DNA of 64,000 bases from Anastrepha obliqua. Its lineage: Eukaryota; Arthropoda; Insecta; Diptera; Tephritidae. Position 1 is the stretch's first letter. Each line of letters starts with the position of its first letter. The position numbers and the translations under genes are program-made. Location: the NCBI RefSeq assembly GCF_027943255.1, contig NC_072896.1:39210501-39274500 (forward strand), given 5' to 3'. Below the pieces are notes generated by a model, which had not been told where the DNA came from, searched no databases, and saw nothing but the letters and a program-made list of their open reading frames with translations. Of the stretch, positions 33,440 to 44,665 are shown in pieces.

Positions 33440-33620
33440 ATCGCAAAGATGATTCTAGCAACATTAAAAACAAAAAATAGGACAATGATGCCGCAATTAC
33501 TACATCTACATAAAAGTGTTTTTCTCCGCAATGGCAATTTTGCTTGCTAACATAAACGTTGAGATGAAAATGCGTCTCGTCAGATATGATTGGTTTGGGG
33601 CAGATATAGCGCCCACTCAG
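33440..33620 (-). pseudogene. Small rosa-like transposase scrap
   Basis: Within a 165-codon minus-strand frame, only IISDETHFHLNVYVSKQNC is recognisable, the first-Asp block of DD41D transposases. The surrounding residues, including the Ser/Arg-rich upstream part, are not placed. The rest of the frame may be chance. Confidence 0.4.
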
Positions 33621-34074
33621 AAAAGCAATAATGCAGTGACCTTCAACTATTGTAAGCAAGTAATCCGATATATCTGTCCTTCTTGCAATGAGTTTCACAT
33701 TACCGGCCGTGGCAGCCACACTCCCATTGGCTCGCCTTTTGTCTGCCATCAAATTAGAGCAATCACTTGCGTACAGAATTTCTTGTGAGTTTTTCACTCT
33801 AGCGAAAATTGCGCTTTGGGCATAGCAGTACTAGTTTTCAAAAACTATTTATCAACATTACTCGAGCTTAAGCAGCTTATTTCGTTTAGCAGGGGCAGTC
33901 AAGATTTTTCAATAAGTGAGTCAAATTGATAGCTCTACGAGTACTCCAACCAGTCGATAGGGAATAAATTAATAATATTTTTCAACTTCAAAGAGGGTTG
34001 CCGTTTATATTTTGCGCGAAATCATGAAAAAACTGTAAAATAATAATGAAAATGACTTTATCTTTATTTTTTTT

Positions 34075-34395
34075 TTCAAATTATTCTCCTTGAAATACAC
34101 TTCTACTTGCACTTGCACTAACTCTCAATGGACTTTTGCCACTCAAAAGTGGATACCTGCAAAAAGAGCTGTTTAAAGGTTTCAACAGCTTCTTCAGGTG
34201 TTGAAAAACGTTGATCTCGCGTTTTATTTTTACAATAAAAGAAATCATTCTATACCAAATCAGGGCTGCGAGGCAGATGCCCCATCAATTTGATCTTTAG
34301 AGTGCTCAAAAGCTCTCTGATGTGAGCTGATACGTGAGAGCTCGCATTGGCTTGGTGAAGGATGATTTGTCTTCGATTTGCGGTAAGTTTTTCTT
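34075..34395 (-). pseudogene. DD34D mariner C-terminal relic
   Basis: The minus strand reads RRQIILHQANASSHVSAHIR, in which the second catalytic Asp (HQDN) is Ala. LMGHLPRSPDLV, a stop and NDFFYCKNKTRDQRFSTPEE follow, where the third Asp survives. EAVETFKQLFLQVSTFEWQ comes next. The N-terminal two thirds are missing, cut at 34395 where a LINE begins. Confidence 0.6.
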
Positions 34396-36760
34396 AATTA
34401 TTTTTTATTTTTATTTCCACTTTTGAATACTGGATTAATGGTTGTTACTTTCCAGGCATCTATGAATTCTCCTCGTTCAAGGGATTTGTTAAATATTAAC
34501 AAAAGTGGATAGGCGCTTGCAGAGCAGTTTTTAAGAAGATACGAAGATAGCCATCTACCTCAGATTTTGTTGATGCTTTGAGTTGCCGAATTCCATCTTC
34601 AATATCAGAAAGCGTAAAAGTTAACGAGCCAATATTGATTGAGGAATTCATGTTCGCGTGAAACTCATGAATTAAATCAGAGTCTACTTGAAAATTTGAA
34701 CAGAAAAAATCTGCAAAAAGATTGGCTGCATCTATATGTGTATGTGCTTGAGTTTCGTTATAGAAGACAACCGAAGGAATACTGGAGCATGATTTCCTGG
34801 AACTAACATGTCGCCAGAAAGAACTAAGATTTAATTTAATGTCCGATTCGAACTTAAGAATATAATTTCGCTTCAAGTCCCTATCCAAAGATTTAAGTTC
34901 TCTAGAGAAATGTAGATATTTATCTTTATCTGTGATAGAATGAGAAAACTTAAACATTTTGAAATATTTATTTCTCAAATTTTTTAGTTTTCTCAGTTCC
35001 GTGGTATACCACGGTACTCTATAACTAGTCCTATTTATCAGAGGTATATTATTTTTAAAGATATCATTTATATTATGGTTGAAAATATCATAACAATTAG
35101 CAACTTCAACCCCAGTAAATAAAGAATACCAATCTAAAATATCAACTGCTGAATTAATTATATTAAGAGGGTATTCTGGTCTAGAGGCCCGAACTTCGAG
35201 CATTTTTTGACGGTGAATAAAAAAAAAGCTATTGATATTTTTACTATCCATTTTCTTATCATTTATTTATTTATATATTATATTAAGAGCACACAAAATG
35301 AATTAAAAAAAAAAAAATTCATGGCATTCTGCGTCCTTGAATTGGAAGGGGAAAACAAAAAACATGATTTCTACCCTTGTGCTCATTTGAAAAAAAAGAT
35401 GACAAATTCTTAATTAATATGAATGTCATTATCGTATGACGCAGAAAAAAAGGGGACATTTTTGTTTTTTCAGAAAATGGTGGCTACTCAAAAATTGAGG
35501 TCGACTTTTCCCTAATTTTTAAGCTTTCTCGAATTGTTTACACATATTAAAAAAATTTAAATTTCCACTTTTTCGTGCGTCATCCGATAGAGATATATTT
35601 GAAGAATATTCATGATAAGTTTCAAGCAAATCGGTTGATTAGAACTTGAGATATCGTGCCGACCGTATCGAAAGAAGTAGTTTCGAGAAAAACACGTTTA
35701 AAGTTCGACGTCCGCTCAAACCAGTCTAGCTGTCGCGTCATTAAAATAGTTGTAACTTCGAAAATAATTCGAATTATGAAAAATCCTTTTAGGGAGATAT
35801 TTTTGAATACTTAAACTAAACTAAGTTTAAAAAAAAATTTTTCGATTTTTTCAAATTTCTAGACTAGAATACCCCCTTAAAATCAAAGTTTCTAAAACAA
35901 AAATTTGTAGTCACATTCTCAGGATACAAATCATTAAACTCATAGAATTCTATATGAAGGATAAGTGGTACATGATGCAGACCAGAAGTAGACAGAGGGT
36001 CTACACATTCTACAATAATAAAAAAAAAATTAATATCATCATTAATGAAAATGAGATCGAGAATTCGAGAAAGACTATTTTAGAAATTATTTATCTGAAC
36101 CAGTCCAAAACTTAAAAAATTATCAATCAAATAAATTTCAGATATACTACTAACATTATTTGGACATAATGTAGTACTATCATCTAAACTAGACCATTCA
36201 ATATTACTCAGATTGAAGTCCCCAAGAACACAAAAGTTGCCATTATTTGAGGTTAGAGCTAAAACATTATCCACATGTGCTTTATACAGTGAATCAATAT
36301 TTGACGGAGGAATATAAGACGCACAAATCAAGATATTTGAAGCACCATTCACAGACACACAGCTGATCCAGGAGTGTATCATTGTTTTTAGTGGATATTT
36401 CAGGGATACTAGTGATGAGCGGTACTTCCGTTGAACGGCTATTAAAACCCCTCCTTCTCTGCAGAGGCCAGTTTTCTTGACATCACGGTGTTTACGATAT
36501 ACATGGTATAAATTTGGATCAAAAAACTCAAAGTTCTCATTTAACCATGACTCGATGAGAACAAAAATAAACGCTAAAAGTTGATTAGATTTAGTTCTCA
36601 ATCCAGAAACATTTTGAAAATAAATTTTTAAATGTTTTTGACCATTATTAAGAGCAAAATTTTTTATTGGTGATGCGTTGGTCGTTTTTTTTTTTTTAAA
36701 TGAAAAGGTCGGATTTTGTTGGCATTCTTGCAACTTTAGTACCCTCAACTCAACTTCTGA
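34396..36760 (-). pseudogene. Jockey-like LINE ORF2: endonuclease and start of reverse transcriptase
   Basis: Minus strand. LKIYFQNVSGLRTKSNQLLA starts the AP-type endonuclease at about 36650. It continues with LIESWLNENFEFFD, GGVLIAV, VLGDFNLSNIEW (the GDFN motif) and, after a frameshift near 36080, ILDLIFINDD and LSTSGLHHVPLIL with the catalytic His. The linker to RT follows at 35161-34600 (VPWYTTELRKLKNLRNKYFK, FWRHVSSRKSCSSIPSVVFY). RT finger sequences IRQLKASTKSEVDGYLRIF and, in a shifted frame, LIFNKSLERGEFIDAWK and VTTINPVFKSGNKN end near 34400. The palm with YADD is lost. A TTAA-flanked element splits the ORF at 35161/35877. Confidence 0.75.
35163..35877. mobile_element. ~710-bp MITE with TTAA target duplication
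   Basis: The ends read GAGGGTATTCTGGTCTAGA and (right, inverted) GGGGGTATTCTAGTCTAGA, each flanked by TTAA. No transposase is encoded. The host LINE frame reads NFDF before the insertion and NIINSAVDILDW after it when one TTAA is counted, so the boundaries are fixed by the interrupted ORF. TTAA duplication is the hallmark of piggyBac-superfamily insertion, though GGG-starting ends are unusual for that group. The 251-codon frame that begins MDSKNINSFFF starts inside this insertion. Confidence 0.75.
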
Positions 36761-37439
36761 TTACCCCTTCATTTGGTAGTTCCTTCAAACAAAAGTTAGC
36801 TCCGATTACCCCACGTTTTCAATCATTCATAGTAAACATTTACTAAAATACTCTACTTACGAGTTACCCGGTTTTACTTATTTTCTAATTAGCTACACAT
36901 ATGCATACATGCACACAGTTAAATACATATGAATTTGTGTGGTTTGCAATTTTTTTACGCTATGAGTTACTTCTGGGTTAACAGAAGATTGTAAACGTTT
37001 GATGGCCACGTGACTGTTTTGTTATTTGAGTATAGATGGATAATAATAGGGCCCTTTGAAAACTGCCTTCCGTTGGTTAACGAACGAAATATATTTCATC
37101 TGAGGAAGGGGAAAAGCGATTTTTAATTTGTAAACCCAGTTTTTATCACATTTGCACAAATATATGTATGTATGTATGTATGTATATGTGCTCTTTAAAT
37201 GATGAGACTGACACTGTGAAACGTTTTACTTTGACGCTCCATGCGAATTTTCAATTCAATGAAATAATTTTCTTCTGTCTGCTGCCTAGGACGGGTGCCG
37301 CTCATTCACAGCTTCAATTGAAATTTCACCTCCTGCTGTAATCTAACCACATGCAAAACAGCAAAAGTTATATGTAGAACTAAATACAAAAAACTGACTC
37401 AATTCGTACTTACGCTCTCGCGAAAGGACTGCAGAACTA
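36761..37439. other. Spacer with TATG microsatellite
   Basis: A (TATG)n run occurs at 37161-37185. No gene recognised. Confidence 0.4.
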
Positions 37440-38270
37440 TCATAGGTATCTAACAGGTCACAAACTATTGGCTGCATATGCGTACAAGATAGGGATTGCT
37501 AACACGGACAAATGCAGGAAAAGCAGATAGGATGTTGAGGAAACTTTAGAAGACCCTCTGTGCGTTTGTCCGGTATTATTAAAAACGCGACTAAAATGCC
37601 TGGGAGCCCCATTGCTCCCTAAATTTGCTCCCCAGCTATTATTTTCTGTTTTTAAATTTGAAGAAATGTTTTGGTGGTAAAATTTTCTGAGTAAAATGAA
37701 GAGTTTGTCGATAAACCATATTATTTGAAGGGCATCAAAATTTGAGAAACGTGTGATGAAGTGCATCGATAAGTTCCATCATCTACTCTCGTACTCTAAA
37801 ATTGTAAGGGATATAGGGGCTGTTTCCGATTCACCCGACATGTTCGACACAATATAATACATATATAGCACATGCAACTTTTCCTTTTAGGTGAACATTT
37901 TATAACACTCTCTTTAACCCAGTTTGACAACAAATTGGCCAACCGTGGATCAGCGGTGTCTCCACAGGGAGCAGAGCCAAAAATCGGAATCAGTTCCGCA
38001 GGAATCATGAATTGGATCAGCGATTATGTAGGCAATCTGCATAAAAAGCGATGGTCCAGTCTACAACGCTGCAGAACTGCAAAGTGTTTTGTGACAAGTC
38101 CGTGACAGAAAACTGTCAAACTTTCTACTCCTGCCTTTGCTAGAGCACGGCTACGAGTTTTGGGTTCCGATGTCATGAAAATGACTAATATTCGTTCTCT
38201 AAAACTGGACGATATTTACAGATTTGTCAAAGAATCTGGAAAATTCTCACAGGACTAACTATCTCTATGT
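37440..38270 (+). pseudogene. Two LINE ORF2 C-terminal pieces (RNase H-type)
   Basis: The first piece, 37450-37620, reads LTGHKLLAAYAYKIGI, ANTDKCRKSR and ETLEDPLCVCPVLLKTRL, the C-terminal knuckle. The second, 37925-38265, reads AGIMNWISDYVGNLHKKRW and SSLQRCRTAKCFVTS. A deletion then leads to FARARLRVLGSDVMKM and DDIYRFVKESGKF before a stop. The second carries the region between RNase H and the C-terminus. Both are on the plus strand, probably from two separate insertions. Confidence 0.55.
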
Positions 38271-39171
38271 TTGTTTCTATTCTTTCCTAACTCTTTCTCT
38301 GATACTTTCCTCCTTCCCTCCTTAACTATCTACCCCCTTTCCAGAGCTTTAAATACAATGGGATTTTTAGCCTGAGTGTTTTAGGAGCCATCAAATCTCC
38401 TGGTGCTCCTTGGCTCGACCTTTTCAAATTTCAATTTCGGCTGTCACGTCACCGGGGATTCGACAGCAGCGCTGATATCACAGGTATTCACACACTGGTT
38501 CAAGAAGTCGTTGTTGAGATACCTACGAATTTTAAAGTTTGAAGCATTGATTGTTTTCGTATATCACCAGTCAAATCTAAGTTTTTTCGTAAGCAAACCG
38601 CTGTCAGGAGCACACTAAAGTCAACCAATTCCTTCGAAATTCCTCAGTTGATTCCTTCAAAATTGCTGAGAGACGGTAGACGGTCTAATGTTGGCCACAC
38701 CTCTGCATTACATCCATCATTACGTGGGGATCGAAATCGTGATATTTGGATTACCAGCCGTTACGCCACTTACAAATACACACACGTGTAGATAATACTG
38801 ACGTGAGATGAAACGTTCACCAATGGAAATGTTACATCCAATTGTCTAGTTTAGTGTTTGACTTTGATAAATATGCACGAAGCTGTGCTGTCTTGGTCGT
38901 AATTTAATTCGTGCATGCAACAATGATTTAAGATATTGATTAGCAAAGCAGACTTAATTTCATTTCACTGCACGGAATTTTAATGGGGTTGCGTGATAAG
39001 TGATTTCAGCGGGAGCTCGTGTGTATATTCGTATATGTATTCGTATGCTTGTACATGCAGATATAAGTACATATATACATATGTACATAGTATGTAATTA
39101 TGGAAACGTCTTTATCTAATGAAAATAATTGCTCTACATGTTTGTATATTAGCGGATATTTCTTTTTCGTT
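38271..39171. other. LINE 3' UTR-like and spacer sequence
   Basis: The first 150 bases (pyrimidine-rich, CTTTCCTAACTCTTTC) may be the 3' UTR of the preceding LINE piece. The rest has no recognised feature apart from an ATATGTACATAGTATG microsatellite near 39075. Confidence 0.35.
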
Positions 39172-39238
39172 TATAAGTGGCGCTTACGTCCTTTTGTTGG
39201 TTGTTTAGCCGAGCTCCTTCTCCTATTTGTGGCGTCTT
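39172..39238 (-). repeat. SINE 3'-end fragment
   Basis: The reverse complement contains CGCCACAAATAGGAGAAGGA and GCTCGGCTAAACAACCAAC, the distal SINE blocks, ending GTAAGCGCCACTT. Similarity stops on the head side after CGCCAC. Confidence 0.6.
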
Positions 39239-39402
39239 GGTGTTTTGCCACGTTGGTGGGTATTACTAATTTAATAAGTTCAAAGGGAACGCCGGTCCGA
39301 AAATTAAGGAAATATTGCAGTGTTTTTAATGCATCACTTGCAATACCAAATTAAGTAAAATCGGTGAGGATTTTTATGCTTTCTAAAATGAGTTTAGGTA
39401 TA

Positions 39403-40524
39403 TAAGGTGAAGTCCAAAATAAACAAGACTGGCGTCGTACAAATGTTTTTGGTGGCGCCATCTTTTTAATGAGTTAGCTGACTTCTAGTGAAAGCTTGGT
39501 GACATTCGGTTCAGTGGAAGCGAAGTTATTGCGTCTAAAGTGTTAGTATGTTTGTATAATCGGCACAAAGAGTTAATGTCAAATTTTGTTTTAAAATCGA
39601 TAAAACGTTTACCGAAACATTTGAAATGATGAAACAAGTTTATGGCGATGATTGTCTATCTCGTGCAGGAGTTCATGGATGGTTTACACGTTTCAAGGCT
39701 GGTTGTGAGGACATAAATGAAAATAAACAAACGGGCCGCCCAAAATCAGTAATCACCATTCCGCACAAGTTAACTGAGGACCAAAAATTGCTCAGAATTC
39801 AACATTCGAAAGACCTCATTAAAGAGGCGAGAAAAGACGAGAACTTCCTCTACAACATTGTAACTGGTGATGAAACGTGGTGTTACCAATATGAACCTGA
39901 AACTAAGCGTCAAAGCGCCGAATGGAAGCCCTCAGATGAGCCACCACCCAAAATCGCGTTTGGAGAAGTCAAAAATCAAGTCGATGTTCATTTGTTTTTA
40001 CGATTCCAAGTGAATTGTCCATAAGGAGTTCATGCCACCGGACCAAACCGTCAAAGCAATTTTCTATTTTGGCGTTTTGAAGCTTTTGGTGCATCGCATT
40101 CGTCGAATTCGCCCTGAATACCGCGAAGGAGGAAGCTGGCGCTTATTGCATGGTAATGCACCATCTCATCGATCCACTCTTGTGACTGATTTTTTTTTAC
40201 TAGAAATCGCATTTTAACCATCAGTCACTCACCGTATTCGCCTGATATAACTCTCTGTGACTTCTGACCATTCGGCAAATCGCATTTGGCCATGAAAGGA
40301 AAACGTTTTTCGTCCGTATAGGCCATTCAAACGGCTCGTACCGACATCCTGAAAGACATTCCGGTCAATAATCTACAAATCTCTTTCGAAAAGCTTTTAA
40401 ATCGCGCAAAACAGTGTATCAATGCCAGAGGGAACTATTTTGAATAAATAAATCGAAGTTATTAGAAGAAAGTTCCTGTCATTTCTAATTTAGCTCAGTC
40501 GTATTTATTTTGGGCTCCACCATG
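39403..40524 (+). pseudogene. DD34D mariner, near complete but inactive
   Basis: Ends TAAGGTGAAGTCCAAAATAA and (inverted right) CATGGTGGAGCCCAAAATAA, next to TA. Coding: MMKQVYGDDCLSRAGVHGWF (HTH), then a deletion of the second HTH, then KLTEDQKLLRIQHSKDLI and YNIVTGDETWCYQYEPETK (first Asp). After a frameshift come REFMPPDQTVK-type residues and RRIRPEYREGGSWRLL. HGNAPSHRSTLV has Gly in place of the second Asp. YSPDITLCDF-stop keeps the third Asp. FEKLLNRAKQCINARGNYFE gives a full C-terminus. The deletion, substitution and stops rule out activity. Confidence 0.8.
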
Positions 40525-41304
40525 TAAAAACAAAATGTTTGTATGTGATGTGCAAATTTAAGTGGCCGTAACTAGACTTGCGAACACGAGATGTGTATTT
40601 TTGGAAGAGAATTATTCGAATGTTTTTGGTCACTGCCTAATAGAGATGTTGGCAAAAAAGTTAGTCGTGCCTTTCCAAAGATGGTATGGGGCTGAAAAAA
40701 ACAAAGTACAAAAATAAACAATTTATCATATCCTCAGTAACTTTTCCGCACAATCCAGTAATAGGCTTTGGCAATTAGGGATTATTTTTAGCCATTCAAA
40801 ATCAGATGGTGGACTGACCTGGTCTTAAAGAGACTGATGTGATTTATTAGGATCCCTGGGTGATTCAAGAGAGAGTATTGTGGTATCGCGTAGCACTTAG
40901 TCCCTGAACTATGAACTTTTTATTTATAATTTTTTAAAAAAAATCTGTTAAAATTTTAATTTTTTTTATCATTAAAAATGTTTGCAGTTACAAATATGTA
41001 TAATTACTTTGAAAATGGTGTAAGTCCCCTCCATAATTTCTTTAGTGCACTTTTATATGTGTGGCAACATTGTAAATTATATAAGCATTTCTATAGTTTC
41101 CTCGAATTTTGGCATTATGGAATATAAAGTCAATCGGTGGTGCCCAAGAAATTGCTTCTTGTTGCTTGAGGCATTTAGAAAATGTAATCGTGCAACAACA
41201 TGTAACAGCCTGCAGCGATATGTGCACCTGAAAAAATAGAAATTTGAAATTGGCTTTAATGTGGCTTAAAGCTGTTCAGCGACCCTTGAATGGTTCATAA
41301 TAAT
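40525..41304. other. Spacer, no gene recognised
   Basis: Short opposed frames at 41042-41239 show no domain. No repeats were recognised. Confidence 0.4.
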
Positions 41305-41878
41305 AACACTCACCAAATACATAGCATAACCTTTGCAGCGTGAATATTTGGCCGAGGCGACGACGTAGAAGCATGACCGGACAGTCCCCATGACTTTCTT
41401 TTCTTTAGATTGCTGTAATGAATCCATTTTTCATCACCCGTCACGATGCGATGAAGATAACACTTAACGACGTTCAACATCCCTTGGTTTAAACTCATAA
41501 GAAACCCAAGCCCCTGTTTCTGTATCATTCCCAAAACATGCAATCGCTTGGAAATGGATTGGCGGGTAACTCCTAATACTAAAGCAAACTCTTCTTGCGT
41601 TTGACACGGATCCTCATTGAGCAATACCTCCAATTCAGCGTATTCGAAGGTTTCTGGCCTTCCTTCACGCGGACGGTCATCAACATTAAAATCACCGCCT
41701 TTGAGGCGACGGAACCAATCTCGGCACGTTGTTTCACTTAAAGCAGCATTTCCGTAAACTTTTTGTAGCTCTCGATGCGCTTCAGCCGCCGTTTTTTTTT
41801 TTCGAATGAAAGAGGAAAATCAACACTTCCCGCAAATGACGATTATTCGGCACAAAATCAGACATTTTCTCAAAACCA
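41305..41878 (-). pseudogene. Mauritiana-type mariner, N-terminal half
   Basis: The minus-strand start at about 41866 reads MSDFVPNNRHLREVLIFLFH. An A-run frameshift follows, then AAEAHRELQKVYGNAALSET, CRDWFRRLKGGDFNVDD (HTH), DPCQTQEEFALVLGVTRQS (second HTH), HRIVTGDEKWIHY (first Asp) and HAAKVMLCIW. The sequence is cut off there, losing the second and third Asps. It resembles the intact copy at 29103 in layout, though not closely. Confidence 0.7.
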
Positions 41879-42364
41879 AAAGTATATGATACAAATCACA
41901 AAATCACAAATGTGTCGAAGCAGTTTGTTTACCATATGCCTAAGCTTGGTTTATGACGTTTAAGTTATGTTAGAACCGACTAGCACACACTGCTGGCGGC
42001 ATCTATTCACAAACAGCGAGAAATTAGTTGCGCACCCAATAATAAAGAAATTTTACCGGACTATGGCGCATCAAATGGCCTGCTATAATGCTTTGAGCCC
42101 TTACAAAGAAGCACCAGGAATACAAATACAACAAAATTTGTTTAAGCTAGCAGAACAGTTTTCCACCCATTAGTCGCGCCACAAGGCAGAAAAATTCATC
42201 AGATTATGAGGGCCCGCAAAAATGTAACTATAAAATTTTCTTTGCCACAATAAAAAAATGTTGTATTGTAAATAATTAAAAAAAGACAAATAAATGTAAC
42301 AAAAATGTCAAAAGTATTTTGTGGCAGATGTACACATAAAAAGATTCCCACCTTCACAAATAAT
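41879..42364. other. Spacer, nothing recognised
   Basis: Contains a 68-codon frame with no known motif. No repeat ends were identified. Confidence 0.35.
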
Positions 42365-43340
42365 GTAATAGGTTGGGCAATAAGTACGTTGCTTTTTTAC
42401 CGAAGACTTTTATTTAACCAAAGACATTAATTATATGAATAAGTTAATTAATTATATATTCGCTGTTGCTGTTTACAACCTCTTCCTACCTCTCGACCAA
42501 ATTGTTAATGCTTTTCCGCCAAAAATCGGCTGGTCTGGTGTCATAGAAGTTGTTGAGCCAGTTTTTAAGAATATCTTTGTTATCGAAGGTAACGCCCTTT
42601 ATTGGGTTTGATAGGGAAAGGATAGTAATTGGTCGGTGCAAGGTCCAAAGAATACGGCAGATGCTGAATGACCTCTCATTCGAGCTCTTGGAGTGCGGTT
42701 TTGATGACTTGTGCAACATGGGGCTTGGGGTTGTCGTGAAGGAGTATAGTTTGACCATGTCGATCAAGTATTTTCAGTCGATTAGCCTCATTAACGCGGT
42801 GTAGCTGGACAATGTACAGCTCCTTGTTGGCCGTGCCTTTCTTTTCGAGCATTTCCGAGTGCGCCATGCCCTCCCAGTCGCACCAAACACATGTCATGTT
42901 CTTCTTTGGATGAAGATCCGACTTGACTCTTGGCCTTGGCGTATCTCCTGGAGCCGCTCACTCTCTTCTTTGCTTCATATTGATATATAGGCACCATTTC
43001 TCAATTGCTCGTGGCGATTCGGTATAAAAAGCGCTGTTTATGACTGCGCTTTACTCGATGGCGAGCGAATTTGAAGACGACTTTCTTTGTTTTTTTCGTT
43101 GAGCTCGTGAGGCACCCAGACAACCAGGCTTCCAATTTTTCGGTAAGTCCTCATTGAATGTAGGTGATTGAGCATCGTTTTATGATTGCAGTTCATTTTT
43201 TCCGCCAATTCGTTACTGGTTTGGCGACCGTTCTCCTTCAAAAGTAATTTGAGACGTTCTTCATCGAATTCAGAAGGCCTTCCGCTGCTAGACGTGTCAT
43301 CGACGCAAAGTCGCCATTTTTGAACTTTGTAAATCATTGT
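42365..43340 (-). pseudogene. DD34D mariner relic
   Basis: A 3' end GGTTGGGCAATAAGTACGTT lies at 42371. The minus-strand pieces are RLKLLLKENGRQTSNELAEK (HTH), LVVWVPHELNEKNKESRL (linker signature intact), MTCVWCDWEGMAHSEMLEKK and HGQTILLHDNPKPHVAQVIK (second Asp). After frameshifts come LKNWLNNFYDTRPADFWRKS and INNLVERW-like residues. The first-Asp motif lies in a frame gap near 42990 and is not clear. Its 5' end is replaced by a SINE fragment at 43344. Confidence 0.7.
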
Positions 43341-43343
43341 AAA

Positions 43344-43480
43344 TCATAAAAATATCTGCCGTTCGGAGTCGGCTTGAAACTGTAGGCCCCTCCATTTGTG
43401 GAACTACATCAAGACGCACACCACAAATAGTAGGAGTAGCTCGGCCAAACACCCAAAAAGGCCGTTAGCGCCAATTATGT
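43344..43480 (+). repeat. SINE 3' half
   Basis: Blocks TCATAAAAATATCTGCCG, GGAGTCGGCTTGAAACTGTA, CATCAAGACGCACACCACAA, TAGCTCGGCCAAACACCC and AGCGCCAATTATGTATAG are present. The tRNA-like head is absent. The junction is exactly where the mariner 5' end should be. Confidence 0.8.
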
Positions 43481-43920
43481 ATAGTGCTACTTTGGTGGCT
43501 TTTTGACCTCGATGAAACAAGAGCAGGTGTCGAAAATGTTGATTTTTGCCTCCTGGATATTCCATTTCCAACCCTCAAAACTAATAAAAAATTAAATAAC
43601 TCAAAAATAAAATTAACATAGTTTTGTAGAGCGGAAAGAGTTCTATCGAATGAATGCTTACCCTTTGTCAAACAGCAAACAAATCGTTGTACAATAAAAG
43701 AAAGTATCAAAACGCTATGAACCTATTCCCCAACCCAATACAAATAATGCATAATTTTTTTTTCCAAGTGAAGTAAATTTTCACTACTCTTTTCACTACT
43801 ATTTTAGCTATGAAATGAGACTTTCAGCTATTAGTCCACAGATGTCGTTAGGAGTATTTTTAAACCTTCCCAAATGTCTTGTTGTTTCGTCTGTCATCTG
43901 TCAACAAAATTCAGTTCATT

Positions 43921-44006
43921 GTTTATTACGTTTTTGTCGCTCTTATTACGTTTTTGTCGCTCTTTATTACGTTTTTGTCGCTCTTAAAAATTTTTGTCGC
44001 TCTTAA
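43921..44006. repeat. Short tandem repeat (~21-bp unit, about 4 copies)
   Basis: The unit TTACGTTTTTGTCGCTCTTA is repeated almost exactly three times, with a fourth diverged copy (AAAATTTTTGTCGCTCTTAA). It directly precedes the ATG of the mariner remnant, in what would be its 5' untranslated region. Confidence 0.85.
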
Positions 44007-44665
44007 TAATGTCGAATTTCGTGCCTTCAAACTACGATTTGCAGACATCATTGATTTTCTCTTATCAATTGAAGATAAACCGGTTCTCAAGCTCATCAAA
44101 TGATTATAGAAGCTTATGGTGGACATGCTCTAAGTAGAGCACAGTGCTTCAGGTGGTTTGAAAAATTCCGAAGTGGTGATTTTAGCGTGGAGAACGAGGA
44201 CCGTGGACTGCCACCGAAAAAGTTTGAGGTCGCCGAATTGCAAGCATTGTTGGATGAAGATGATGGTCAAATGCAAGAAATGATGGCAGAGCAGTTAGGA
44301 TTGACCCAAAAAACCATTTCCTAACGTTTGAAAGACATGGGCATGATTTTAAAGGTCGAAAGATGGGTGCCGCATGAACTGACTTGATGAATTGCACCGC
44401 CACATCGAAAAAGAGCGACCCGGGAATTGGTGGAGACGTACGATTGGGAACCGCTGGAGCATGCGGCTTACTCACCAGACTTGGCGCCTTCCGATTATCA
44501 TTTGCTTGCATCGATGGGCCACGCACTTTCCGAGCAGCGCTTCAATTATCACGAAGAAGCCAAAAAATGGCTCGATGATTGGTTTGCGGCCAAAGACGGC
44601 CAATTTTTTTGGCGCGGCATCCACCAATTGCCTGAGAGATGGGAAAAATATGTCGCTATATAGCG
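44007..44665 (+). pseudogene. Mos1-like (mauritiana) mariner, core-deleted
   Basis: The start MSNFVPSNYDLQTSLIFSYQ is followed by a frame change, then IIEAYGGHALSRAQCFRWFE, KFRSGDFSVENED (HTH), MQEMMAEQLGLTQKTIS, a stop, and VERWVPHELT (linker). A deletion then removes the first and second Asp regions. Coding resumes at TYDWEPLEHAAYSPDLAPSD (third Asp) and YHLLASMGHALSEQRFNYHE, followed by FFWRGIHQLPERWEKYVA. The C-terminal half is strikingly like Mos1 (HAAYSPDLAPSDYH). No terminal repeats were identified. Confidence 0.75.

Noticed and set aside
34496..35251. 251-codon ORF with its own ATG
   Set aside because: Its first ~30 codons lie inside an inserted TTAA-flanked element; the rest is the linker and RT start of a LINE frame that began far upstream.
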